A DNA stretch of 56,108 bases from Botryobacter ruber (lineage in GTDB: Bacteria > Bacteroidota > Bacteroidia > Cytophagales > Hymenobacteraceae), in the NCBI RefSeq assembly GCF_003347595.2, contig NZ_QCZK02000033.1:1-56108 (forward strand). Reading direction: 5' to 3'. Shown in pieces: positions 45,584 to 52,707 of this stretch. A program made the position numbers and the translations under genes. Numbering within the stretch: the first letter of the stretch is position 1; the number at the start of each line of letters is the position of its first letter. The notes under the pieces are model-generated. The model had not been told where the DNA came from and did not search any database. It saw only the letters and a list, made by a program, of their open reading frames with translations.

Positions 45584-46237
45584 TTGAACAAGCTCCCCGA
45601 CAGCGGCTTCGACCGTGTTTCTTCCTTTTATGACTGGCTCGCCACCCTCGTGTATGGCAATTCGTTGCAGGAGGCGCAACTGGCGCTGCTGCCGTTTGTG
45701 CAGGAGCACAGCAAGGTGCTGCTGATCGGGGGCGGCAGCGGCTGGCTGCTGGAACAGTTGTGCCGGTCGGGCAAGAAGCTACAGGTGCTCTACCTGGATG
45801 CCGCGCCTAACATGATTTACAAAGCAAAGCAGCGGTTCAATCATCTCCCCTTCCCGCACCAGGTCACCGCTACCTTCAGAACAGGCACCGAAGCGGCCTT
45901 GCTGCCTGCCGAACGTTTCGACGTGATCATCACGCCTTTCCTGCTGGACCTGTTTCCGCCCCTCCGCCTGCAGCAACTGATGGCAAAACTGCTCGCCAGC
46001 CTGCAGCCCAACGGCTGCTGGCTCTTCGCCGACTTCTGGCCTGTTGCCCCTGCCCCACCCTTCTGGCAGCGCCTTCTTATCAAAAGCATGTACCTGTTCT
46101 TCGGAACCCTCAGCGGTGTGCAGGCCCGTGCCTTGCCCGATTACCGGCGACAGTTTGAACAACTTTGTTTGCAGGAGGTTTTCAGCAACTCTTTTTACAA
46201 AGGCATGGTGCAGGCCAAAGTTTACCGGTGTTTCTAG
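45584..46237 (+). CDS. Class I SAM-dependent methyltransferase-like protein
   Basis: 217 residues. SAM motif I is KVLLIGGGSGWLLEQL (about 44-59), motif II VLYLDAAPNM, and the post-I block FDVIITPFLLDLFPP lies near residue 115. The start is TTG at 45584: a stop codon TAA sits at 45566-45568 in frame and no ATG occurs before the SAM-binding motif. The product resembles ubiquinone/menaquinone-type methyltransferases only in fold; substrate unknown. The stop codon starts a copy of the dispersed element. Confidence 0.8.
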   Translation: MNKLPDSGFDRVSSFYDWLATLVYGNSLQEAQLALLPFVQEHSKVLLIGGGSGWLLEQLCRSGKKLQVLYLDAAPNMIYKAKQRFNHLPFPHQVTATFRTGTEAALLPAERFDVIITPFLLDLFPPLRLQQLMAKLLASLQPNGCWLFADFWPVAPAPPFWQRLLIKSMYLFFGTLSGVQARALPDYRRQFEQLCLQEVFSNSFYKGMVQAKVYRCF

Positions 46238-46270
46238 CAGCAGAGGCTATGGTGGCTGCTACAGCAGATC
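46235..46270. repeat. Dispersed-element copy spanning two stop codons
   Basis: Plus strand TAGCAGCAGAGGCTATGGTGG, then CTGCTACAGCAGATC. The TAG at 46235-46237 ends the methyltransferase gene and CTA at 46259-46261 is the stop of the DnaQ-like gene, whose last three or four codons (LGDLL) are formed by the end of the element. Confidence 0.75.
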
Positions 46271-46948
46271 GCCCAGCGTGGTCATGTTGCGCTGTTTTGC
46301 CTGTGCGAGCAACTTGAGCAGCAGCAAAGCGGTGGCAAAGGCATCGCCGGAGGCAGTGTGGCGGTCTTCGCGGGGCAAGCGATAGCGTTTGGAGAGGGCA
46401 TCGAGGCTGAAGTCGCTGCGGCGGTACGAATCCGGTGATTTGAGGGGGTGCTCCAGGCGGATAGCCAGCTGGGCCGTGTCAATCATCTGGTTGTGCAGTT
46501 TGGGGGGCAAATGGTTCCGTTTGAGCATCTGCTTCAGCATACCGATATCAAAACCAATGTAGTGGCCAACCAACACAGCATTGCCTATAAAATCCAGGAA
46601 ATAGGCTAACGCATCCTCTTCTTTCATGCCCAGGCGTATCTGCGAAGGCAGGATGCCGTGAATTTCGGCGCTCTTGTTTCCGGGGGCTACCTCCTGCCGC
46701 AGCAGGCACTCAAAACTCTCCGACACCAGCACCTGCCCCTGGTGCACCCGCACAGCCCCGATGGAAATGACCCGGTCGTTCTTTTTATCGAAGCCGGTAG
46801 TTTCGGTATCGAACACCACAAAATCTGCAGCAGCCAAGGGAGTGGTGGCAGGTACAGAAAGCTTTCCGGCCTGCTGGTAGCGTTGCCAGAACTCCGGAAA
46901 AGGCCCCGTCTCCTGCTTTTCCCTTAATTTCTTTAACCACCTGATCAT
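46259..46948 (-). CDS. DnaQ-like 3'-5' exonuclease
   Basis: DEDDh exonuclease fold, 229 residues, related to the epsilon subunit of DNA polymerase III. Motif I is VVFDTETTGFD, motif II carries HYIGFDIGMLKQ, and motif III is DRHTASGDAFATALLLLKLL with the catalytic His and Asp. The N-terminal 40 residues (KKLREKQETGPFPEFW...) precede the domain. It overlaps the DUF294 protein gene by ATGA. Its partner there suggests a function in nucleotide turnover or signalling rather than replication proofreading. Confidence 0.9.
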   Translation of the reverse strand: MIRWLKKLREKQETGPFPEFWQRYQQAGKLSVPATTPLAAADFVVFDTETTGFDKKNDRVISIGAVRVHQGQVLVSESFECLLRQEVAPGNKSAEIHGILPSQIRLGMKEEDALAYFLDFIGNAVLVGHYIGFDIGMLKQMLKRNHLPPKLHNQMIDTAQLAIRLEHPLKSPDSYRRSDFSLDALSKRYRLPREDRHTASGDAFATALLLLKLLAQAKQRNMTTLGDLL

Positions 46949-48876
46949 CGGATATAGCTTAACTGAAACCGAACCTCCAACAATTCCTGGATATCGGTTA
47001 TCGTAACAAATGTATTGCGCAACGTTTGCCGCTCCAGTTTGCTGAGCTGCTCCGGTTTAATGTAGCGCCCCGAATCGTGGTTGCGGAGACCATTCAGTGC
47101 CCGTATGCGCATCATGATTTCGTAAGCCACGGCGGCTTCTTTGTAGATGGACTCATTCTGCGGCTCCAGCTCTGCCAGTTTCAGGAAACGTTTGATCGTG
47201 TTGTTCTCGCCCACCACTTTATTTTGCAGGGTGAGTACCCGGGCGGCATCCACCAGCGGGGTCATGGCGCGCAGTTTTATATCGAACTGGTCTTTGTGTT
47301 CGCCGCCTCGCTCCAGGATAAAATTCCGGAAAAAACTCAGCGGCGTCGGGTTGCGCAGGGCGTTTTTGGCCAGGAAAGGCAGGAAAATCCGTTCTTTCGA
47401 GATGCTTTCGTAAATGTTATCGGTTAGCTGGCTGCTCAGCCCGAAGTCGCCGTACACGGGCCGGTAATCGAAAAAGATGGAGGCATTGAGCAGCGACTGA
47501 TCGGTAGGCGCATAAATCCAGCTGTGGTAGTACTGCTTCCAGACGGACAGCGGCTGGCACCACTCCGGGTTACCGGCCATCATGTTGGCGGGGCACTTGC
47601 TGAAGCCGCAGCTTTCCAGCACCTCGTGCACCAGGGCGGCCAGCTGCAGAAAATAGTTCTTTGCTGCTGTCACCACACCCGCTGCTGCATCTTCGAACAC
47701 GAGCATGCTGTCCTGGTCGGTGCGGAGCAGCTGTTCCTCCCGGCCTTCGCTCCCCATCGAGAGCCAGCAGTAGCGCAAAGGCGGCTTGCCCAGCTGCTCT
47801 TCGGCATGTTGGATGGCCCGCACGATAATGGCATCGTTTATTTCAGTAATAACCCCTGCTATAAACGAAATTTTCACTTCCTGTTCGAGGTACTTCAGCA
47901 GCAGCTCCTCGGCACGCTGCCGTATCTGGGGCAAAATCCCGATATGCTTTGTCTGCCGTATCTCCGACACCATAATGGCCGGACTGTTTCCCTGGGCCAG
48001 CAGCAGGTCGTGTTCTGTGAGCACGGCCAGGGCTTTGGAATGCAGGCTTCCATCGTCGGTCACGCAAATATGCTTCACCCGGTTCCGGATCATCTTGATC
48101 AGGGTATCGGCCATGGCAGGTTCCGGGGCAATGGTGATCACCGGCGCCGACATGATCTCCGACACCACATCCTGCGGCGTGACTGTTCCGGCCACCACTT
48201 TCTTGCGCATATCGGTGTCGGTTACAATGCCCACAGGCCGCTCCTGCCCATCCCACACCAGGATAAAGCTGGAATCGTGCTCGGTCATTAATTTGGCCGC
48301 CAGGCGGATGGGCGTGTCGGGCTGGCAGGCCAGCAGGTTGTTTCCGGCCGCAATTTTCACCAGTTCCTCCAGGCGCAGCGGCGCTTTGTTCCGCTCCCGC
48401 CGCAGCCAGACCCGGGCTTTGTGGGTGTGGCTCATGGTGCGCCGCAGGGCAGAAGCACCAGCCGCAAACCCGGCGGCAAAGTACAGCGACACTTCCTGGT
48501 TGTCCTGCAGCACAGGCGCAAACGAACTGCTCGGGATGGCATACAGCAGCGTCTCTTCGCTGGCAATGGCCGTAGACGAATAATTTTTCCGGGTTATAAG
48601 CGCCCGCACGCCAAACACGTCTCCTTCGTCGCAAACATCCAGCAGCTGCATTCCTTTCTCATCCACGATCTCCATCCGCACCGACCCCTGCCGCACGACA
48701 TAAAAATAGTCATGCGCTGCCTCGTCCTGTTTAAAGAGCACCTGTTCCGGCTCCAGGTACATCACCCGCACCTGCCGGGCAATGGTCCTGAGCTCGTCCT
48801 CTTTTACCAGGTTGAAGGGCGGGTACTGCTGTAAAAACTCGTGAACACGTTCCTGTATGGTGTTGGAAGCTTGCAT
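46945..48876 (-). CDS. cNMP-binding / CBS pair / DUF294 nucleotidyltransferase protein
   Basis: 643 residues. Order: cyclic-nucleotide-binding domain (about 15-135, EGDVFGVRALI); CBS pair (about 180-305, VGIVTDTDMR and CVTDDGSLHSKALAVLTEHDLL); DUF294 putative nucleotidyltransferase (about 340-480), with GSEGREEQLLRTDQDSMLVF containing the GS...TDQD pattern; and DUF294_C helical domain to the C-terminus. Similar proteins are thought to act as GlnD-like regulators. Residues about 396-405 (AAAGVVTAAK) come from a sequence similar to the dispersed element. The DnaQ-like gene overlaps the end (ATGA); in other bacteria such exonucleases and DUF294 proteins are neighbours. Confidence 0.9.
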   Translation of the reverse strand: MQASNTIQERVHEFLQQYPPFNLVKEDELRTIARQVRVMYLEPEQVLFKQDEAAHDYFYVVRQGSVRMEIVDEKGMQLLDVCDEGDVFGVRALITRKNYSSTAIASEETLLYAIPSSSFAPVLQDNQEVSLYFAAGFAAGASALRRTMSHTHKARVWLRRERNKAPLRLEELVKIAAGNNLLACQPDTPIRLAAKLMTEHDSSFILVWDGQERPVGIVTDTDMRKKVVAGTVTPQDVVSEIMSAPVITIAPEPAMADTLIKMIRNRVKHICVTDDGSLHSKALAVLTEHDLLLAQGNSPAIMVSEIRQTKHIGILPQIRQRAEELLLKYLEQEVKISFIAGVITEINDAIIVRAIQHAEEQLGKPPLRYCWLSMGSEGREEQLLRTDQDSMLVFEDAAAGVVTAAKNYFLQLAALVHEVLESCGFSKCPANMMAGNPEWCQPLSVWKQYYHSWIYAPTDQSLLNASIFFDYRPVYGDFGLSSQLTDNIYESISKERIFLPFLAKNALRNPTPLSFFRNFILERGGEHKDQFDIKLRAMTPLVDAARVLTLQNKVVGENNTIKRFLKLAELEPQNESIYKEAAVAYEIMMRIRALNGLRNHDSGRYIKPEQLSKLERQTLRNTFVTITDIQELLEVRFQLSYIR

Positions 48877-49116
48877 GTCGTCCTGTTTGAACGTTGAAGT
48901 TACAGGTTTGAATCTGGCTTTGCAAAAGCTGCTGCAGGAACTGACCAGTTTGTAGCGTTACAAAGCTGAATTTGCCTCAAATATTCCCCTATTGATCAGA
49001 AAACAGAGAAAACAGGAGGAAGTCAACGCTCCTGGCTGAATGAACAGTTGTATAAACTTCTGCAACTGCAACCGGACGAAGCCCGTTTTACGCAGTAGAA
49101 AATACAGGCACAGCAC

Positions 49117-49479
49117 ATGGAGGACATCACGTACTATATTGAATATGTAGCCCGCATCATAGAAGGCGTTGGTGTCATGATCATAGCGCTGGGTGCCGGC
49201 ATCAGTTTAATAAGATTTCTCTATTTAGTCCGAAAAGATAAGCGGCAGGCCTACAAGCTCCTGCGGCTGGAACTGGGAAAAGCGATCCTGCTGGGCCTCG
49301 AGATCCTGGTCGCAGCCGACATCATCGCCACCGTAGTGACAGAGCCTACCATGGACCGGGTGGTTACGCTCGGACTTATTGTGCTGATACGTACTTTCCT
49401 GAGCCTCTCGCTGCAGGTGGAACTGGAAGGGAAGTTTCCATGGCAGTCGAAACCGCCTGAAAAGATAGAGGAGCCATAA
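49117..49479 (+). CDS. DUF1622 membrane protein
   Basis: 120 residues, three membrane segments (about 12-32, 55-75 and 83-103). The sequence IIEGVGVMIIALGAGISLIRF and LELGKAILLGLEILVAADII are characteristic of DUF1622, a family of small inner-membrane proteins of unknown role. Single gene, convergent with acs; a shared hairpin follows at 49477-49509. Confidence 0.88.
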   Translation: MEDITYYIEYVARIIEGVGVMIIALGAGISLIRFLYLVRKDKRQAYKLLRLELGKAILLGLEILVAADIIATVVTEPTMDRVVTLGLIVLIRTFLSLSLQVELEGKFPWQSKPPEKIEEP

Positions 49480-49509
49480 AAAAGTCCTGCAACAACTGCT
49501 GCAGGACCT
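49477..49509 (-). terminator. Terminator of acs (perhaps bidirectional)
   Basis: Stem GTCCTGCA / TGCAGGAC with 8 bases of loop. The minus-strand side is followed by TTTTTTA and clearly fits the end of acs; on the plus side the T tract is short, so DUF1622 termination is less certain. Confidence 0.75.
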
Positions 49510-49528
49510 TCTGTTATAGTACGTCTGC

Positions 49529-51427
49529 TTATAAAGCTCCTTCTACAATCTCTGTCACAACATCCGGATCGAGTAGCGTGCTGGTGTCGCCGAGGTTGGA
49601 GGTGTCGCCTTCTGCTACCTTGCGCAGGATGCGGCGCATGATTTTGCCGGAGCGCGTCTTCGGCAGCCCTGATACCACCTGGATTTTGTCGGGCTTGGCG
49701 ATTTTACCGATTTTGCTTACCACGGTTTCCACGATTTCGGCACGCAGGTGGTCGGCATTTTCAGGTATTTCGTTGCAGATAACGAAGGCGTAAATACCCT
49801 GCCCTTTCACATCGTGCGGGTAGCCTACTACCGCCGATTCTATCACATCTTTGTTGTGGTTGATGGCTTCCTCAATTTCGGCTGTTCCAAAACGGTGACC
49901 GGACACGTTGATAACATCATCCACACGGCCAATGATGCGGTACAGGCCATCTTTATCGCGCTTGGCGCCGTCGCCGGTAAAGTAGAGGCCTTTATAAGTA
50001 GAGAAGTAGCTCAGGCGGCAGCGTTCGTGGTCGCCGTAGGTGGTACGGATCATGCCGGGCCACGGGAACTTCATACACAGGTAACCTTCCACTTCATTTT
50101 CGGTTAGCTCGTTGCCATCGCTGTCGATAAGGATGGGTTGCACCCCTGGCAGCGGCAGGCCGGCGTGGCTTGGCTTCATGGGCGTGACGTTGGCCATGGT
50201 CGAAATCATAATACCGCCTGTTTCAGTTTGCCACCAGGTATCTACTACCGGGCAGCGGTCTTTGCCGACGTGCAGGTGGTACCAGTACCAGGCTTCCTCG
50301 TTAATAGGCTCCCCTACCGACCCCAGCACCCGCACCGAGTCGAGGCTGTACGAGAGCACGTGGTCCTCGCCGGCAGCCATGAGCGACCGAATAGCGGTAG
50401 GCGCGGTGTAAAATACCGATACGCCAAACTTATCCACTACCTGCCAGAAGCGGCCCGGATCGGGGTAGGTTGGAATACCTTCGAACATAACGGTTGTCGT
50501 GCCCGAGAGCAGCGGTCCGTAGAGCAGGTAGGTATGCCCGGTAATCCAGCCGATGTCGGCGGTACACCAGTAAATATCGCTTTCTTCTATCTGGAACACA
50601 TTGCAGAAGCTGTACTGGGCATACACCATGTAGCCGCCGCAGGTGTGCACCACCCCTTTCGGTTTACCGGTGGAGCCGGAGGTATAGAGAATGAACAGCA
50701 TGTCTTCTGCGTCCATCTCCTCTGCAGGACAGTCTTTGCCGACCTTCTTCACCTCGTCGTGGTACCACACGTCGCGGCCTTCTACCATCTGCACGGCCCA
50801 ACCCAGACGCTCCACCACAATTACCCGTTCTACAGACGGACAGGTTTGCAGCGCCTCGTTTACCACCCGTTTTACCGGAATCTGCTTAGCACCGCGGTTC
50901 AGGCCATCTGCTGTGAGTACCATGCTGCACTGGGCATCGTTGATGCGATCGGCCATGGCAGCGGCAGAGAAACCACCAAACACCACTGAGTGCACCGCGC
51001 CAATACGGGCACACGCCAGCACGGCAATGGCCAGTTCCGGAATCATGGGCATGTAGATACAGATACGGTCGCCTTTTTTGGCGCCGTTGTTTTTAAGCAC
51101 GTTCGCAAACTGACACACGCGCTCGTGCAGTTCCTTATAGGTGAAGCGCACAAACCGCTCTTTCGGGTCGTTCGATTCCCAGATCAGGGCGAGTTTGTTG
51201 CCGCGGGTTTTCAGGTGGCGGTCCAGGCAGTTTTCGGTGATGTTCATCTTTCCGCCTTTGAACCACTTTACATCCGGCTCCTCAAAATTCCATTCCAGCA
51301 CCTTGTCCCATTTCTTGCGCCAGGTAAAAGTTTCGGCTATATCGGCCCAGAAACCTTCCGGGTCTTCTACACTGCGTTTGTATGCTTCCTGGTACTCTTC
51401 AAAAGTTTTAATCTGCGTGGTTGACAT
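49529..51427 (-). CDS. acs: Acetyl-CoA synthetase (AMP-forming)
   Basis: Activates acetate to acetyl-CoA via acetyl-AMP; cytosolic. 632 residues. Motifs: LYTSGSTGKPKGVVHT (P-loop-like A3), GSVGEPINEEAWYWYH, DTWWQTETGG, YFTGDGAKRD, GRVDDVINVSGHRFGTAEIE and the acyl-lysine motif SGKIMRRILRK near the C-terminus, whose Lys is the known acetylation site. Downstream of a symporter-kinase/receiver set and transcribed in the same direction, but separated from it by about 450 bp of repeats and one small gene, so it probably has its own promoter. Confidence 0.95.
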   Translation of the reverse strand: MSTTQIKTFEEYQEAYKRSVEDPEGFWADIAETFTWRKKWDKVLEWNFEEPDVKWFKGGKMNITENCLDRHLKTRGNKLALIWESNDPKERFVRFTYKELHERVCQFANVLKNNGAKKGDRICIYMPMIPELAIAVLACARIGAVHSVVFGGFSAAAMADRINDAQCSMVLTADGLNRGAKQIPVKRVVNEALQTCPSVERVIVVERLGWAVQMVEGRDVWYHDEVKKVGKDCPAEEMDAEDMLFILYTSGSTGKPKGVVHTCGGYMVYAQYSFCNVFQIEESDIYWCTADIGWITGHTYLLYGPLLSGTTTVMFEGIPTYPDPGRFWQVVDKFGVSVFYTAPTAIRSLMAAGEDHVLSYSLDSVRVLGSVGEPINEEAWYWYHLHVGKDRCPVVDTWWQTETGGIMISTMANVTPMKPSHAGLPLPGVQPILIDSDGNELTENEVEGYLCMKFPWPGMIRTTYGDHERCRLSYFSTYKGLYFTGDGAKRDKDGLYRIIGRVDDVINVSGHRFGTAEIEEAINHNKDVIESAVVGYPHDVKGQGIYAFVICNEIPENADHLRAEIVETVVSKIGKIAKPDKIQVVSGLPKTRSGKIMRRILRKVAEGDTSNLGDTSTLLDPDVVTEIVEGAL

Positions 51428-51516
51428 GATCTGTATTATTGCTGTTTTAGGTTATGTTTCGGTTTGGTTTTAGTTACAATATCGGATAGTTTGTAATCTG
51501 CTATAAACTACCTCCG

Positions 51517-51601
51517 CTTGCCCTTGCTGTGTGTTCTCACCGCAAGCTTTACATCGCCTCCTATAGCCTCGCTTGTTGGAGAGAACACCAACAAGGGCAA
51601 G
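51517..51601. repeat. Imperfect inverted repeat upstream of acs
   Basis: Left arm 51517-51538 (CTTGCCCTTGCTGTGTGTTCTC) and right arm 51581-51601 (GAGAACACCAACAAGGGCAA) pair with a few mismatches, with 42 bases between. It lies about 90 bp upstream of the acs start, so it could affect its expression. Confidence 0.6.
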
Positions 51602-51646
51602 AACCACCTCAGGGGTTGATTACAGGTGACAAACACAGGACAATCT

Positions 51647-51807
51647 CCTTTCTCCTGTCATCCTGAAAGGATCTTGTGGGCGAGCTGCACAAACGTAAGT
51701 TCAGGCATCTATATTAGTTGTGATTCAAAATTTTCAAAAATTTGGTTTTCATAGCTATTGTTTCTTGTACTCGCCCACAAGATCCTTTCAGGATGACAGG
51801 AGAAAGG
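51647..51807. repeat. REP-like perfect inverted repeat, 38-bp arms
   Basis: Arms 51647-51684 and 51770-51807 are exact reverse complements (core TCATCCTGAAAGGATCTTGT), 85 bp apart. A third copy of the core (one arm only) lies at 55720-55742. The interval between the arms is AT-rich and has no gene. Confidence 0.85.
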
Positions 51808-51885
51808 TATCAGAAACCTTATATTCAGTCGATTACACCGAGTATATTTTTTTCAAATTCAATTCAGCGAAGGTGACAAACAACT

Positions 51886-52284
51886 TTATCTTTCCCACGG
51901 TTTGTTATAATCACTCCAGTTACTCCTATTGCTTTTTATAGCATTCAGAAGGCTTGCTCCTGCAATCGTTATAGTATTTTCATGTGATAGATAAATCAAC
52001 CAATTTGCTTCAGAGTCAGTATAAAACATTTCAATTCCACCATATTCATCAATTTCAGAAGCTGCAATTATTCTATCTTCACCTACTTCACTAATTTCAT
52101 AAATAACATCAGGTTGAAGTTCTTCTACCATTTTGCTGAGTTTTGTAATTCCAAATACAGATTGAAAATTATCATATTCAAAATAATCAACTGTCTCCGA
52201 TGCCTTTTCTCCATTTAAAGGTATCCAAAGACCTTCTGCTCCCCATTTATCGACCAGTTTCTTTCTTATCTCAACATATTCCAT
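51886..52284 (-). CDS. Small AT-rich protein of unknown function
   Basis: 132 residues, no signal or membrane segment, acidic and rich in aromatic residues (DYFEYDNFQSVFG, DRIIAASEIDEYGGIEMFY). I do not recognise it with confidence; soluble acidic proteins of this size in Bacteroidota are sometimes immunity proteins or SMI1/SUKH-like. Codons are clearly more A/T-rich than those of the neighbouring genes, which hints at recent acquisition. It lies 18 bp after the receiver gene's stop and next to REP-like repeats. Confidence 0.65.
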   Translation of the reverse strand: MEYVEIRKKLVDKWGAEGLWIPLNGEKASETVDYFEYDNFQSVFGITKLSKMVEELQPDVIYEISEVGEDRIIAASEIDEYGGIEMFYTDSEANWLIYLSHENTITIAGASLLNAIKSNRSNWSDYNKPWER

Positions 52285-52302
52285 ACTTACCTAAAACACT
52301 GA

Positions 52303-52704
52303 CTAATTATTAGTTACTACCTTCTCCCCCACCGCCAGGGCTTTAATCTTCTCCATCAAAAACCGCGTTGAAAAGGGCTTCGGAATATAGAGATCGGCGC
52401 CTGCGGCGTAGCCCGCTTTTATGTCGGCATCCTGGGCTTTGGCACTGATGAAAATGACCTTTGTGTCCGCCATTTCTTGTTTGCGGCGCAGGTGGCGGCA
52501 AACTTCGTAGCCGTCTACGTCGGGCATCATGACGTCCAGCACTACCACCTGGGGCAGCTCTTTATCCACACTCTCGATGGCTTCGTTGCCGTTACGCGCT
52601 ATCAGGACGTTATAGCCCTGCTTGCGCATCAGGAACTCGAGCGGCATCAGGATGTTGGGTTCGTCGTCTACTACCAGTATTTTCAGTTTTCCCTGCTTTT
52701 CCAT
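52303..52704 (-). CDS. Single-domain response regulator
   Basis: 133 residues, one receiver domain and nothing else. Acidic pair at Asp13-Asp14, phospho-acceptor Asp57 in VVLDVMMPD, Ser87 (IFISAKA) and Lys109 (IPKPF) are in place. There is no DNA-binding or enzymatic output domain. It starts 3 bp after the symporter-kinase stop, so that kinase is its likely phosphodonor. It must act through another protein or as a phosphate sink. Confidence 0.93.
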   Translation of the reverse strand: MEKQGKLKILVVDDEPNILMPLEFLMRKQGYNVLIARNGNEAIESVDKELPQVVVLDVMMPDVDGYEVCRHLRRKQEMADTKVIFISAKAQDADIKAGYAAGADLYIPKPFSTRFLMEKIKALAVGEKVVTNN

Positions 52705-52707
52705 CTT

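Noticed and set aside
48971..49098. About 40 open codons ending RSWLNEQLYKLLQLQPDEARFTQ just upstream of the DUF1622 gene
   Set aside because: The peptide looks protein-like, but there is no ATG, GTG or TTG start after the preceding stop. It may be the remnant of a gene; not enough to call.
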